Positions 46,800-61,329 of a stretch of DNA of 64,000 nucleotides are shown one piece after another; positions within the stretch are counted from its first letter, which is position 1, and every line of letters begins with the position of its first letter. The stretch spans positions 45,010,180 through 45,074,179 of the forward strand of contig CM055101.1 of the NCBI GenBank assembly GCA_029204225.1, in the 5' to 3' direction. The position numbers and the translations under genes were made by a program. The stretch is from Diphasiastrum complanatum. Lineage: Eukaryota; Streptophyta; Lycopodiopsida; Lycopodiales; Lycopodiaceae. The notes below the pieces were generated by a model, which made no database searches, was not told where the DNA came from, and worked only from the letters and a program-made list of their open reading frames with translations.

Positions 46800-47790
46800 G
46801 TGTCGAGAGAGAAAGAAAAGGGAGTATACCTAGTCTGAGTAAGATTTCCCTTCTTGCTTTCAAAAGCAACTGGTCTACCATCCTGGTAAAGGACTATTCC
46901 TACTGCATAGTCATTAGCATATGTTTCTACCACAAATGGTTTACTTGGATTTAGTCTTTTCAAAATGGGATCCACAAGAACACAGTATATGAGAGTTTTA
47001 AACCTCATTCATTTCATCAATACAAACTATTAATGGACTTTTTTGAGGCTACACTTTTTCTTCACACCCTCTTAAGAACATTTTTTTGTGGCAATGCTAT
47101 TTCAACGTAACCCATAATGTGAAAAAATCCTATGAAGCCAAGGAATGATTTCATATCATGGGTTGTTCGCAACTGTGGCCATTCACGTACCTTACAAACT
47201 TTGTCAAAATGTATTTCAATGCCTTGATCGGATAGGATGTGGTCTAGGTACCTAATTTTGGTATGAAAGAACTGACATTTTGACTCTGTTGCATAGAGCT
47301 TTCCTGCCATAGAAGTTGTAAGATAGTATGAAGATCTTGTTCATGCAAATCATGGGTCTGACTATAAATTAAAATTTCATATGGATAAACTACCACAAGC
47401 TTTTCTAGATATGGATGAAGAATATTGTTCATCATCTGCTAGAATGTGGCAGGAGCATTAGTGAAATCAAATGACAACCAAAATCTTGTAATGGCCATGA
47501 AAGCCAGTCTTAGGAATATCTTCCTTCTTAATTGTTATTTGTGGTATCCCGATCTAAGATCAATCTTGTCAAAATACTTTGCTCCATTCAAATGATCCAT
47601 TAGATCATCCATCTTAAGTAAGGGAAATATGTTTTTAGTGGTCATTTTATTCAATTTCTTAAAGACACCACAAAGTCGAGTACCAAAAATATTGATGCTC
47701 CCCAAGGGGGACTTACTAGGACAAATATGACCCATCTTAAGGTAGTCTTGAAGTTGCTTGGCAACTTCATCCTCTTATTTTTGGCTAATC
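46800..47790 (-). pseudogene. Gypsy fragment M: reverse transcriptase and RNase H start
   Basis: Minus strand. MGHICPSKSPLGS and KMDDLMDHLNGAKYFDKIDL then RSGYHK (RT), a break, MMNNILHPYLEKLVVVYPYE then ILIYSQT. The catalytic place reads VYPYEILIY where the family has VxxDDILIY, so the enzyme is dead. Then ATESKCQFFHTKIRYLDHIL and PSKPFVVETYANDYAVGIVL with AFESKK (RNase H start). No LTR is attached. Confidence 0.85.
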
Positions 47791-48690
47791 TTGTAAAGAA
47801 ACAACAATATAGAAACGTTGTTGGGAATAGCCCTTCTTGTTTATATGACTTGGATGGGAAGGAATGAGAAGCAACTTGGTGAAGTGCATTGGTGAGGAAA
47901 TTGGCTTGGGTGTCAAGACTCAAGTGCATTGTCGTGAGGAAAATGCTGTCAATATGTAGAAGTATCATCTCGTAAAAAGGGATATGGAGAACACTGATAT
48001 CTGAGTTTGCCTTGTGGTTATGTTGTGTGGAAAGAGAGAAGTGAGCCACATCTGGGGAAGGTAGCAGTAGCAATCCTATCAAGGCCAGCCACCTCCGATC
48101 ATAATAAGAGGACAACAAATGTAGAGTGCATTGCTGATCTCTAAAAAGGCAATAGTGGTGTCTTCTAATCTCGTAGTAAAGGGGACATTGAAGAAGGACA
48201 TGATCCTCTATCTCACTCTCCTCCATCAAACAAAGTCGAGATATTGTCTTCCCGAGGAGTCTTGCATAAAGGGATTGCCTCCACTTGAAGAGGAGCTTAA
48301 GTTTGAGTACCCTCAGGAGGACCTCAAGGGGATGAATGATAGATATGTAAAATGAACTCAAAAGAAGCAAGGCTTGACAATACCATGACCAATGATATCC
48401 TTGCTCAAGAAGCCTCTAGAGGAGCTAAGCCCTATAAATGGGTATCTGTTTAGGACAAATATCTTAAAACTCTCTATCTCTCTAAAGATATATTATCTAT
48501 TTGGATAGGAGCAGCGCCAAACTCAGCAGGATAATTTGATGTGGGATGGAGGGTTTTCCATGAAAAAGACTTGACAACATACCAACCTAACGTTGAATTA
48601 AGCAGGCCCATTTTGATGAACAGATCCATGGACGCCAAGCCTTTACAGCATGCATACTAGTAGGACTAACTAGTGACTCAATGCATATTC
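47791..48690 (-). pseudogene. LINE fragment K: C-terminal ORF2 remnant
   Basis: A minus frame contains FKWRQSLYARLLGKTISRLC then LMEESEIEDHVLLQCPLYYE and IRRHHYCLFRDQQCTLHLLS, the CCHC region and downstream block of the LINE C-terminus, with the second Cys missing. The sequence that follows (PDVAHFSLSTQHNH) does not keep a PIP motif. The part above 48370 has only scattered similarity. An old copy. Confidence 0.65.
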
Positions 48691-48701
48691 AATGATGCCT
48701 T

Positions 48702-51752
<3,051 letters not shown>

Positions 51753-51807
<55 letters not shown>
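51753..51807. repeat. (AG)27 microsatellite at the LINE F 5' junction
   Basis: A pure AG tract of about 55 bp where the truncated 5' end of LINE F meets unique intron DNA. It has the same base pattern and strand as the tract at the element's 3' end. Confidence 0.97.
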
Positions 51808-51809
<2 letters not shown>

Positions 51810-52022
51810 AAAATGGATTCAAAGCTTTTCCAGCTTTGTTCATCAGTATATGAACCCTCTCAGTGACTTAGTCACATGCAATGTGTTGACAATGTTTTTG
51901 CAAACTACTCATCAGAATAATTTGTGCATAGAGTTATCTTTTCCCTTTCATTTTAATGCTGTATCTCATAATTCTAAACTATTTTTCATGCTTGCCATTT
52001 CTTATGGTACATGATGTGATAG

Positions 52023-52118
52023 GTCTCAGGAATAGTTCGTGTGCTACTTGGCTCTGAAAGGGCTGATTCAATCTCAATTTTTGCTGGTGATGTCGTGCCT
52101 CGAAAGAAACCCGATCCG
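52023..52118 (+). CDS. CBBY: CBBY-like HAD phosphatase, exon 5 (motif III)
   Basis: A 96-bp exon (32 codons, phase 0 at both ends) preceded by GATAG and followed by GTATAA. It encodes VSGIVRVLLGSERADSISIF and then AGDVVPRKKPDP. GDVVPRKKPDP is HAD motif III with the catalytic Lys. It lies 15.6 kb from exon 4. The remaining exons (expected to begin near IY..AA..LGV and to include the motif IV acidic residues) are not found before 64000, so intron 5 is longer than 11.8 kb. The gene is 3'-partial in this window. Confidence 0.92.
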
Positions 52119-53902
52119 GTATAAGTTTGAACCTACTAGAGCATTGCTATATAAAATTATACAAGCTAAGAATTATTTTTTATTAGACAGATCAAGAAGT
52201 TTTTCTATATGAATCATAATATAACTACATGAGAGTGTATACCAATCAGTGTAGGTAGACGATGGATTTAGTTTTTAACCCAAGATCATGCTTTTCGTTT
52301 TGCTTTTGGTAGGTTCTCGTTTATGACGTTCAATCAAATTTTTTGATAGCATATCGTCTCTAACAAAGCTAAAAGTGATTCGTGAAAGTAGTAAAGAGTC
52401 TATACAAGGGATCAATCTTGTACAATTGAGACTTGTGGATGCCTCCTAAACTTGTCATTAACAGTTGATAATGTTGTTCAATTACAGTATATATAGATAA
52501 ATCAACTCATTAGAATTTGGTGTTCTAAAAGCTTATTGATGCTCTTAAGTCATATCATATCTAGGGGAAGTAAAATGATTAAAGCCTGCTAAGAGTTTAT
52601 TGTTACTAACTTTAGACACAAAGTGTAGTAAGGCAAAAAGCTTGAATCAAATCAAATCACTTATAGGGACCCTTTCACAACATGATTTGTAAAAAGTTGT
52701 TTAGGATTTTCAGGTGCAATCTGAGGTGCTCCTGCTAGAAAGTGGTTAAATAGCTACACATCTATTATCAACTATTTTGCAGCAACAAGTGGTGTTAAAT
52801 TGAAGCGAGCTACAGTTTGATTTTTTCAGGAAGCATTTGAGGTACTCTAAAGAGCTTTTTATGCTTCTTGGTTTTCAAGGGGAGGCTCGAACTTGGGACC
52901 AAAGAAACTTTGGATGGCAAGCTAACCAACCAAGCCAACCCCATTGGGTTTAAAGAGCTTTTTATGGAATAATTGTAACTATACAAAACTTTCTTGCATG
53001 TCACCAGAATTGGTGGCACGCCAAGGGATTTGATTTCATGTGAGTATATTTTGCTTAAACAGAGATTATTTTTTGAAAATTTGAATGCCTCTAGAGGACG
53101 TTGGATTGATGAATTGAAGCGAGAGATTTGCAACAACTTACGGAAGTTTTTTACTTCTTGATAGAATTTTTTATCCTACTGTGCTCCAAATTTCCTTATG
53201 TTGCCTGTGTTTAAGAAGAGAACATGTTATAGGTTCTTGTGCCTTGTGAATGTCATCTTGCTAATTAGAGTCATTAGAGTTTTAGACCCCTGGCCATAGC
53301 AGTCCACCTCTAATGGTGCCACTAGAGCTTTTTGATCTAACTCTAGGTCTCCAAGCGACAAGGGAAGTAATGGGGACTAGTCAAAGCTCTGCCACTGCTG
53401 CTGCTGCTGTTGCCAAGCGGCCTACCTCAAGATGATGAGCCCTGGCACGCCCATGGTCTTCTTACCACAAGGTGTGTGGACTTGAAGGAATTGTTTGTGT
53501 CTAGCATGGTGTCGGCCAAGAAGTCTGCTGGCTTTTGCCATGTCTCCGAATCTGGATCAACAAATCTAGGGAGGTGAGGATGAGGAAGGTCCTCTCTGAT
53601 GTGCCTCTCTGATGGATATACCTGTCTACTTTGTGGCTGCATCATGCTCATCTTGCACAACATACAAAGCAATAAAAAGTTATACAATGAATCCAAGAAC
53701 AATATGAATATGAAACAACTTGTTGTGAAAGTAAATTGCACGACACTCAAGCAAAGTACGTGGACATTAGCTAGAGTAAGGGATGGAGCAGCTGCCTCCT
53801 TTGCAGGCAACATCTCTAGTGGTGCACCTTTGTCAAAGAAATCCTTCTGCAGGTCCTAATAGAAGGTAGCCATGATCTAGTAGCCATGATCTACTCATCA
53901 TC
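52119..53902 (+). other. Start of CBBY intron 5, no gene seen
   Basis: About 1.8 kb of intron sequence. Frames at 53427-53859 on both strands are short and carry no domain. A 14-bp tandem duplication (GTAGCCATGATCTA twice, about 53866-53893) is the only structure seen. No further CBBY exon was found. Confidence 0.55.
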
Positions 53903-54292
53903 GTTTTAGATTTTAATGCTCAGCCTTAAAACATTCACATAATGAGCATTCTAAACTAACTGCCGAAGTCCGACTATGTCCTGTTGGACCTTTGCATTTT
54001 TCGCACCTTCGCACTTTTTGCACTTTTTCCCACAGCATTTTTCAGCTTCACATTTTTGAAGCACCTTCGGGATTTTCGCACTTTTGGGTTTTTTGCACTT
54101 TGGGTTTTTCGCACTTCAAGCCATTGTACTCACTGTTGATATTGATCAGAGTGCAATTTTGTCCTGCTACTGTATCGTTCTATTGCGCATTTGTTTGAAG
54201 CGCTCATCTTGAACACTTCTGCTGCTAACTGTGGCACTTCCGATCCATCACCTACTCTCGCTCAAGTTTCCGCTGCCAGTCCCGTCACTTTT
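53903..54292 (+). repeat. Copia R 5' LTR (main part)
   Basis: It matches the 3' LTR at its start (TTTTAATGCTCAGCCTTAAA) and near its end (GATCAGAGTGCAATTTTGTC). It lacks about 300 bp from the middle of the 3' LTR and has about 80 extra bp (from about 54209) before the insertion point. The last bases, CCGACA, lie beyond K2 at 60402-60407. Confidence 0.85.
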
Positions 54293-54650
54293 TGTTACGA
54301 GCACGTGACCAGTGCCGAACCCTAGAGAACACAGGAGGTCAGATACCATAGTCAGGGTCGTGTCCAGTGTACACGACCAACAGGGCATGACAATGTGAGT
54401 AGTGTGCCCCAGCACGGTCCATAGCCATGGCAGGCCTAACACAGTCTAGGGACCCTGTCAGCAGTATAGGGCCCCACGTTGGGTCCCGACGTGCAGTCGG
54501 CCACGTCAGTGCCACGTGGCTGACACCTGGCAGTATGCATGCTATCAGTCCTCACATTGGGCTAGGAGGGGCTTACTCTATATCAGGGAGTAGGCAAGGT
54601 TGGGTGGATCAGTTAGTGTTTGCCCTACTGTGGTGTTAGGATCTATTACA
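54293..54650 (+). repeat. K2 5' LTR
   Basis: 358 bp, TGTTACGAGC...ATTACA. The G-box inverted repeat is at 54496-54524 with one mismatch (GTCGGCCACGT / ACGTGGCTGAC). Confidence 0.95.
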
Positions 54651-54651
54651 C

Positions 54652-54666
54652 TGGTATTAGAGCCAT
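54652..54666 (+). other. K2 primer binding site
   Basis: TGGTATTAGAGCCAT, initiator Met tRNA type with one change from K1, one base after the 5' LTR. A non-coding leader follows to 55537. Confidence 0.92.
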
Positions 54667-55537
54667 CTTCTTTGGGAGCTTAGTAGCAACAGTAGAGAAA
54701 ATTAGAGGAGTGTACAGAATCTCTTCAACTTTTCAGGAAAAGGGAAAAGGAGAGAAGTCGCTGTAGGAACAGCCTTCTATTCATCCAACTTTGGGGGGGT
54801 TTCCACGATTTCTGAGGTAGATTTCCTTGCACAGGTCCAGCGATGGAAAACCAGGGAATTATCCCTGTTTGTTGTGAGTAAATTGTGGATTTCAGAGCAG
54901 AATTGGAGTAGGAAGTGGCAAGCAGATCCATCGTTGTAAAATCAGCGACCTACCTCGTGTTTTTCCAGTGAAATCTTTGCGGGTCTGAGCGGATATCAAG
55001 TCAAAAATTGATGAGCAGGTTCAGCGCTGCTAGTACCTCTCGAAATTCGATTTCGGAAAGAGTTTTGGGCCTCAAGCCAGAAAATTTTGAGCAGTAGAAC
55101 CTCAGCCTGACCAGCGAGCAGGGTGCCCTTGAAATCCAGAATTTAGAATTTTTTTTGGCTTCAAATTTGGTTTTTTTTGGACCAACTGAGACGCTGATCA
55201 GACAGTGCGGGGGGGAAGCAAGAAATTCCAGATTTTCCTTGCATCTTTTTCGGCTTTCTACTCAATTTTTCAGAGCCACAGGTCTGTTAGTAGGTCAGCG
55301 AGCAACTTCCTCCAAGATTCCGGAAATTTGAAACACTATTTGGGCTTGAAACTTGGATTTTTCCAGGACAGCAGATCTGAGATTCGTTGTGGAAGAGCTG
55401 AGAGGGTTCCTCTTCGTATTTTCTTTGGAAGTACAGTCCTCAGAAACAGCTAAGTCTTCTTTCCCTCTTTGTACAGTTATAATCTTTTCGACTTTTTTTG
55501 AAAGGAAACGTCAGGCAGTCTTTTTCTATCTCTGAAA

Positions 55538-56620
55538 ATGACCACTTCTCCGGGACCTAATCAACCCCTAACAAGAGGCATTGATGAATTAGAAACGGAA
55601 TCCCTGAGGTTTAGTAAAGGGAAAGAACCAATGGATGTTGAAGAACGGGAACAATTCGACGAATTGGTTACCAAGGAGCAGTTTCTCCACTTGGTAATAG
55701 AAGTAGATGAACTGAAGTTGACATTAGCCAATTTCAAGTCCAGTGTGCTGAACTCAAAGGCTTAATTTTGAGTTCCGCGAAAGGAAGCCTTCCCTCCACT
55801 TCTCAGTTGTCCCCTTCTCCACTTCCATCAATTTCGGGTGAGCCTATGCGGTCTCATCCCAGTGTCTTTAAAGATTTAAAGCCTCCTACTTTTATTGGGG
55901 AAGAGAAGGATAGAAATGCAGATATTCTACAAACCTTCCTCAGCAAATGGAAGAACATTCATGCTCTTAAACAGACCCCTGACCATTTGCAAGCTATTGA
56001 GGCCAGCCTTTCCCTAGGGCCCATGGCCTATAAGTGGTTGTTAAATCTCCAGGAGACTGGGCAGACTCCCCGGTCATGGAAGGCCTTTGAAGAAGCCTTC
56101 CTAAGAGAATTTCTACCTGAAAATGAACTTGATAGAGCTTGGGAAGCCTGGGAGAAAACAGTAATGGACAAGTCCCTAATCCAATATATCTCGCACTCGC
56201 CTACTACCCTGGAGCAAGCTCTTAGATATGCTCAAATCTATGATGATTCAGTGGGTAGGAAGAGGGCGAGACAACAACCTCTTTCTGAGCAGCCTCCTCA
56301 GAAAGACTTTAAATTTAAAAAGAAATTTCTAAAAAGAAAGAAAGAAGATAAAGATAAGGGTCAGAAACGCCCATCGCTCATACAGCCCTTAAAACCAGAA
56401 GATTTTGAGAAAGTCAAACAAGAACGTTTGTGCTTTGTGTCGATGGGCAAGGGACACATAGTCAGACAGTGTCCGAAGGGACCTTTCACTAAGAAAGATA
56501 AAAAAGATAAAAAACAAGTTCATCTTGTTCAGACCGTAAGTTTCCCCAGTGACTCGGCAGCTTCGAGATCAAAGTGTACCATCAAGACCATGAACACTGT
56601 TGCCAGATAACCTCTGCAAT
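55538..56620 (+). pseudogene. K2 gag with zinc knuckle
   Basis: Starts MTTSPGPNQPLTRGIDELET. A 13-bp deletion near 55748 (relative to K1) breaks the frame; it resumes at 55768 with SSAKGSLPSTSQLSPSPLPS and the capsid block WKNIHALKQTPDHLQAIEAS. About 36 codons (RYREAILK...EVQRN in K1) are missing in frame at about 56193, where CTCGC occurs at both deletion ends. The knuckle reads CFVSMGKGHIVRQC: the second zinc Cys is Ser. A frame change near 56570 leads into the protease. Confidence 0.9.
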
Positions 56621-57830
56621 GCTAGCGAGACCCTTCAGTTTTGGGCCGCATGACCTGGTACGTATGCATGGGAAAGTTGGTAACCAGTTAGTTAGAGTTA
56701 TGGTTGATGATGGGGCGACCCATAATTTCATCAACTACACCCTAGTTAAAAGACTTAAACTTCTAGAAGTACCTAGTCAGCATAGGTACATAGTTTCACT
56801 AGCTAAGGGTGAAGATAAGAAAATTTGGGAAACTATGGTAAGTAATCTAAATCTTGGTATTCAGGGGTACCAAGATGAAATAACCTTTCAGATAATGCAC
56901 CTGGATCGCACAGACATTGTTCTCGGGAGAGACTGGCTCTACAGTTTAGGACCTTCCCTCCACAGAAATTATTAGGAGAACACCCTTAGCTTTCAGCATA
57001 AAGGCCGAGAGATCCAGTTGCATGGGGAGCATGATGTTCCCAACAGTCCTATGGTCTGCAATTCAGAGCTTTGTCAGCTAATCGGAGACGACGACCATCA
57101 GGTATTCTTATGTGACTTTCAGTTTATTCCTAAAGTTGTACCAGGTACAACACCTGTTTCTAAACCTCCGTATCGGGTCAGTCGAACAGAGGATGAAGAA
57201 ATAACTAGGCAGATAACAGATTATCTTGGGAAAGGCCAAATTCAGACCAGTAGTTCACCATGGGCCTCACGAGTCCTTTTGGTGAAAAAGAAAGAGGGGT
57301 CTATGTGTCTTTGCGTAGATTACAAAGCCCTCAATAAAGTCACAATTAAGGATAAGTATTCTATGCCTCAGGCAGACGAGTTGTTTGATCAGCTCGACGG
57401 GGCTAAGTTTTTCAGTAAAATAGACCTCAGATCGGGATATCATCAAGACCGTATAAAGTTGGAAGATGTTCCGAAAACAGCTTTTAGGACTCGTCATGGT
57501 CATTTTGAGTTTAAGGTGATGCCATTTGGGCTCACAAATGCTCCAGCTGCCTTTATGACCTTGACGAACAGTGTCCTCATACCATACTTGGGCAAGTTTG
57601 TAGTCGTATTTTTAGATGACATCCTCGTCTACAACAAAACGAGGAAGGAGCATCTAAAACACCTCAGAAAGGTGTTTCAACTGCTTAGAAAGCATAAGCT
57701 TTATGCTAAAGAATCCAAGTGTGAATTCTTCATTGAAGAGGTAGTTTATTTGGGTTACATTATCTCGGCAGATGGGATAAACATGGATCCCAGTAAGGTT
57801 AAAGCCATACTCAGTTGGCTGAGACCTTAG
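56574..57830 (+). pseudogene. K2 protease and reverse transcriptase
   Basis: Protease [13 protein letters not shown], again D-D-G as in K1. A TAG at about 56974 (HRNY-stop-ENTL), a shortened linker, then [81 protein letters not shown] (catalytic pair intact) and [18 protein letters not shown] stop after SWLRP ends the frame. Confidence 0.92.
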
Positions 57831-58740
57831 AATATTTTAGATCTTCATATCTTTCTTGGTTTGGCGGGATATTACAGACGATTTGTCAAGGAATATGCTC
57901 AGATAGCAGTTCCTATAACAAATCTTCTTAGGGGGAAGGGAAAGGCGTTCATTTGGGAGTCCTCACAGCAGGAGAGCTTTGATTCCCTCAAAACAGCCTT
58001 AGCCATAGCACCAGTTTTAAAAGTCGTCGACCCCAATCAGCCATTTGTGGTCGAAACAGATGCTAGCGACTTTGCAGTTGGTGCTGTCCTAACTCAGAGT
58101 GGACAACCAGTTGCGTTCGAGAGTAAAAAACTCGAGCCAGCTCAGACTAGGTACAGTGCCTATGAAAAGGAACTCTTTTCTATAGCTCATGCCCTTAAGA
58201 CTTGGAGGCATTATTTGTATGGTGCCAACTTTGAGGTCCTGACAGACCATGAAAGTCTCAGATACCTTTGCAATCAACCTGAGCTTAGAGGTCGGAAAGC
58301 TCGTTGGGCAGAGTTGATGCAAAAGTTTGATATGTCTATCAGATATAGATGGGGGACATTTAATACAGTAGCAGATGCCCTTAGTAGAATGCCTATGATA
58401 AACGAGCTGAGTTTTACTCAGATTCGTAATGAGTTACTCGAGTCCTTGAGAGGGAATTGCCGGCATGATGCATTCTTCTCTACTATCTGGAACTCAGTCC
58501 AGAGCAGACAGTTAAAGACTCCAGAACCAGTTCCCGGGGCTGGTGCCAGTTCATCCAAGAATACGGCAGCTTCCGTTGAGGATGATGATGAGTCTGAGTA
58601 TATGTCAGATGATGTTGAGGATTCTGAGCCTATATTACCCAAGCAAACCTCAGTGGTTGAGGGTCAGTTGACTCAAGGATTCAAATGGAAACAATATTCC
58701 ATTCAGGATGAGTACTTGCTCTATAGAGATAGAGTATGTG
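57831..58740 (+). pseudogene. K2 RNase H and linker
   Basis: Continues in a new frame: [60 protein letters not shown] and NTVADALSRMPMINELSF. The last block is complete here, whereas K1 has lost 14 bp from it. An acidic linker (VEDDDESEYMSDDVEDSEP) leads to the integrase. A deletion at about 58745 shifts the frame before the zinc finger. Confidence 0.9.
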
Positions 58741-60007
58741 TCCCCAATTCATATATGAGTGTCATGACAATCCTTGTGCGAGGCACCCAGGCATACAGAA
58801 GACCTATGAGCTTCTTCGTAGGCAATTTTTCTGGCCCAGTATGAAAAAGGACGTCCAACAATATGTAACCAGTTGCCAAAAATGTCAAGTAAATAAAGCA
58901 GAGCGTTTTAAGTCGGGAGGGTTGTTACAGCCCTTAGATATACCAGCTGGTAAATGGGAGAGTATCTCCATGGATTTTATAGTAGGCCTGCCTAAAACCC
59001 AAAGGGGTATTGACGCTATATGGGTCACAGTTGACCGTCTGACCAAAATGGCTCATTTCATTCCGACCAAAACAACCGTTAGAGCTCCAGAGTTAGCGAG
59101 GTTGTTTGTAGACGGGCTATTTAAATTGTACGGTCTACCTTCCGGCATAGTCAGCAACCGGGACAGTAAGTTTAATGGAAATTTTTGGAGGGCAGTATTC
59201 CATCATCTCCATACTAAACTTAATATGAGTACCACCGACCATCCACAGACGGACGGTCAAACAGAGAGGGTAAATCAGGTGCTGGAGGATATGCTTCGTG
59301 CATACGTCAGCAAGAAGCAGACTAATTGGAGGGGTATCTCTCGATATCAGAGTTTTCTTATAACAGTACCAAACATTCAGCTACGGGATACAGCCCCTTT
59401 ATGCTGATGTACGGTTTTCAGTCACGCTCACCCACCGCTGTAGGGTTTAAACAAGAGAAAGTTGAATCAACCAGAAACTTTTTAGAAGACCTAAACCAGA
59501 TGATAGAACATGCTAAGCGTGGCATTAGGCAGTCCCAGGATCGAGCCAGGTATTATGCAGATCGACACAGACGGGATGTGCAGTTCTCCACTTGGTGAGA
59601 AAGTCTACTTGAGAGTCCGAGTTGACTCTAAAACCCTCAAATCAGGAGTGTGTGCTAAGTTGTCTCCTAGGTATTGCGGTCCCTTTACCATCAGTAGGAG
59701 ACTAGGCGAGGTCACCTATGAACTAGAGCTCCCACACAGTAGTAAGGTTTTTCCAGTCTTTCATGTAAGTCAGTTACGAAAAGCCTTAGCCAGATCAGAA
59801 AATCTGGTAGGGGACAGTGTTCTAGTTCTCCCATTGGATTCTCAGCAACCTCCACATGAGCCAGAGGAGATTCTTGATAGTAGAGAGACGCAGACTCGTC
59901 ATACTCTATACCGAGAATATCTGGTCAAGTGGAATGATCAGCCTGTTGAGAATGCCACTTGGGAAAGAGGCAACGTCCTTCGCAACATTTTTCAGACTTT
60001 GTCTTAG
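58741..60007 (+). pseudogene. K2 integrase and chromodomain
   Basis: Zinc finger YECHDNPCARHPGIQKTYEL and SCQKCQVNKAER; core with SMDFIVGLPKTQRGIDAIWV, IVSNRDSKFNGNFW and HPQTDGQTERVNQ (all three catalytic acids present). Frameshifts near 59325 and 59590 break the C-terminal half. The last frame gives YCGPFTISRRLGEVTYELEL, RKALARSENLV and the chromodomain RHTLYREYLVKWNDQPVENA with TWERG, ending at 60007. Confidence 0.92.
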
Positions 60008-60020
60008 AGGACCAAGATGG

Positions 60021-60038
60021 TTCTTAAGGGGGAGGGAG
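60021..60038 (+). other. K2 polypurine tract
   Basis: TTCTTAAGGGGGAGGGAG directly before the 3' LTR. Confidence 0.9.
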
Positions 60039-60397
60039 TGTTACGAGCTCGTGACCAATGCAGAACCCTAGAGAACACAGATAGGTCAGATACCATAGTC
60101 AGGGTCGTGTCCAGCGTACACGACCAACAGTGCAAGACAGTGTGAGTAGTGTGCCCCAGCACGGTCCATAGCCATGGCGGGCCTAACACAGTCTAGGGTG
60201 GCTGTCAGCAGGATAGGGCCCCACGTTGGGTCCCGACGTGCAGTCAGCCACGTCAGTGCCATGTGGCCGACACTTGGCAGTATGCATGCTATCAGTCCTC
60301 ACATTGGGCTAGGAGGGGCTTACTCTATATCATGGAGTAGGCAAGGTTGGATGGATCAGTTAGTGTTTGCCCTACTGTCATGTTAGGATCTATTACA
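60039..60397 (+). repeat. K2 3' LTR
   Basis: 359 bp, TGTTACGAGC...ATTACA. The paired ACGT motif at 60243-60271 has two changes (CAGCCACGT and CATGTGGCC). Confidence 0.95.
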
Positions 60398-60407
60398 CTT
60401 TCCGACA

Positions 60408-60419
60408 TGGTATCAGAGC
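60408..60419 (+). other. Copia R primer binding site
   Basis: TGGTATCAGAGC directly after the last six bases (CCGACA) of the copia 5' LTR, immediately downstream of the K2 insertion. Confidence 0.95.
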
Positions 60420-60549
60420 GAGCAGTTCAGTAATCCACATTTCTATAGCAGATTATCAGTCTTGTTTCTATCAAGACATCGTTCTAGCAAGTGCGTAGTC
60501 AATAGTATTCCAAAATCGTTGTTTCTATCAACGATCTCGCTCAGCTAGA

Positions 60550-61320
60550 ATGGATCCGTCTTGTAGTTCTTCTCTGATCAACAAACTCGATGGGGATAAC
60601 TACAATCTCTGGAAGTTCAAGATGAAGGTCATACTACTGGCCAAAGAACTGTGGGACATCGTTGAGGGCACATAATTCAAACTAGATGGTGATGCAGCTA
60701 TCATCACCAAATGGAGACTGAGAGATGGCAAGGCTTTTGCCATGATCACTCTCAATATCAAGGATACCCAAATCAACCATATACGTGCTGCTCAGACTGC
60801 TAAGGATGCTTGGGACATCCTAGCAACTCTCTACGATATCAGGGACGTCACCTCCAAACTTCATTTGAGGAAGAAATTCTTCACCCTGAGAATGTCTAAC
60901 GCAGATAGTGTTTCGAGTCATCTCAACACATATAAGATTCCGATGCTGTTATGACTTTATTATCAAGTCTACCTGAAGCCTACGAAAATTGGGTTATGGC
61001 AATTTCAACCCAGGAGCATCTCACTCTATCAAGAGTAATTCTATGCTTCTACAAGAAGAGATCAGAAGAACTGCATCCTCCTCGGGCTCCGGATCAAATC
61101 CTCAAGCTCTATATTCAAAAAATCAGAAGTTCAGATCGAAAAGATCTAAAAAGTCAGCTTATTCTGACAAGAATAGCAACATGCAGTCTGGACCAAATTT
61201 TGGTTCAGGATCAAATTCAAACTCTTCATCATTCCAACCAGTGCAGAAACTATTCTGTAGATACTATAAGAGGACTGGCCACGAAATCAAGGACTGTTGA
61301 ACTCTGAAGTATAACAATGA
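60550..61320 (+). pseudogene. Copia R gag
   Basis: ATG at 60550: MDPSCSSSLINKLDGDNYNL then WKFKMKVILLAKELWDIVEG, a TAA at about 60672, then DGKAFAMITLNIKDTQINHI and YDIRDVTSKLHLRKKFFTLR. A frameshift near 60945 gives TLLSSLPEAYENWVMAIS; another leads to FCRYYKRTGHEIKDC, a zinc knuckle in which the second Cys is Tyr. This is the copia gag layout (UBN2 type), clearly inactive. Confidence 0.9.
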
Positions 61321-61329
61321 GAAGAAGAA

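Larger units (their letters stand above)
54293..60397 (+). mobile_element. Ty3/gypsy chromovirus K2, complete with LTRs (second copy of the K1 family)
   Basis: A 6105-bp element on the plus strand, in the sense direction of the host gene. LTRs of 358 and 359 bp, initiator-Met primer site, polypurine tract, and the same gag-pol-chromodomain order as K1. It is flanked by CTTTT on the left and CTTTC on the right, a 5-bp target duplication with one mismatch, inside the copia R 5' LTR. The coding region has several deletions, frameshifts and stops, different from those of K1, so the two copies decayed independently. Confidence 0.95.

Noticed and set aside
53427-53859. 128- and 86-codon ORFs on opposite strands
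   Set aside because: Overlapping frames without domains; composition looks like ordinary intron DNA.
52119-53902. Search for CBBY exon 6
   Set aside because: No segment encoding the expected IY..AA..LGV...VVVEDS block was seen here or at 63692-64000, so I place it outside the window.
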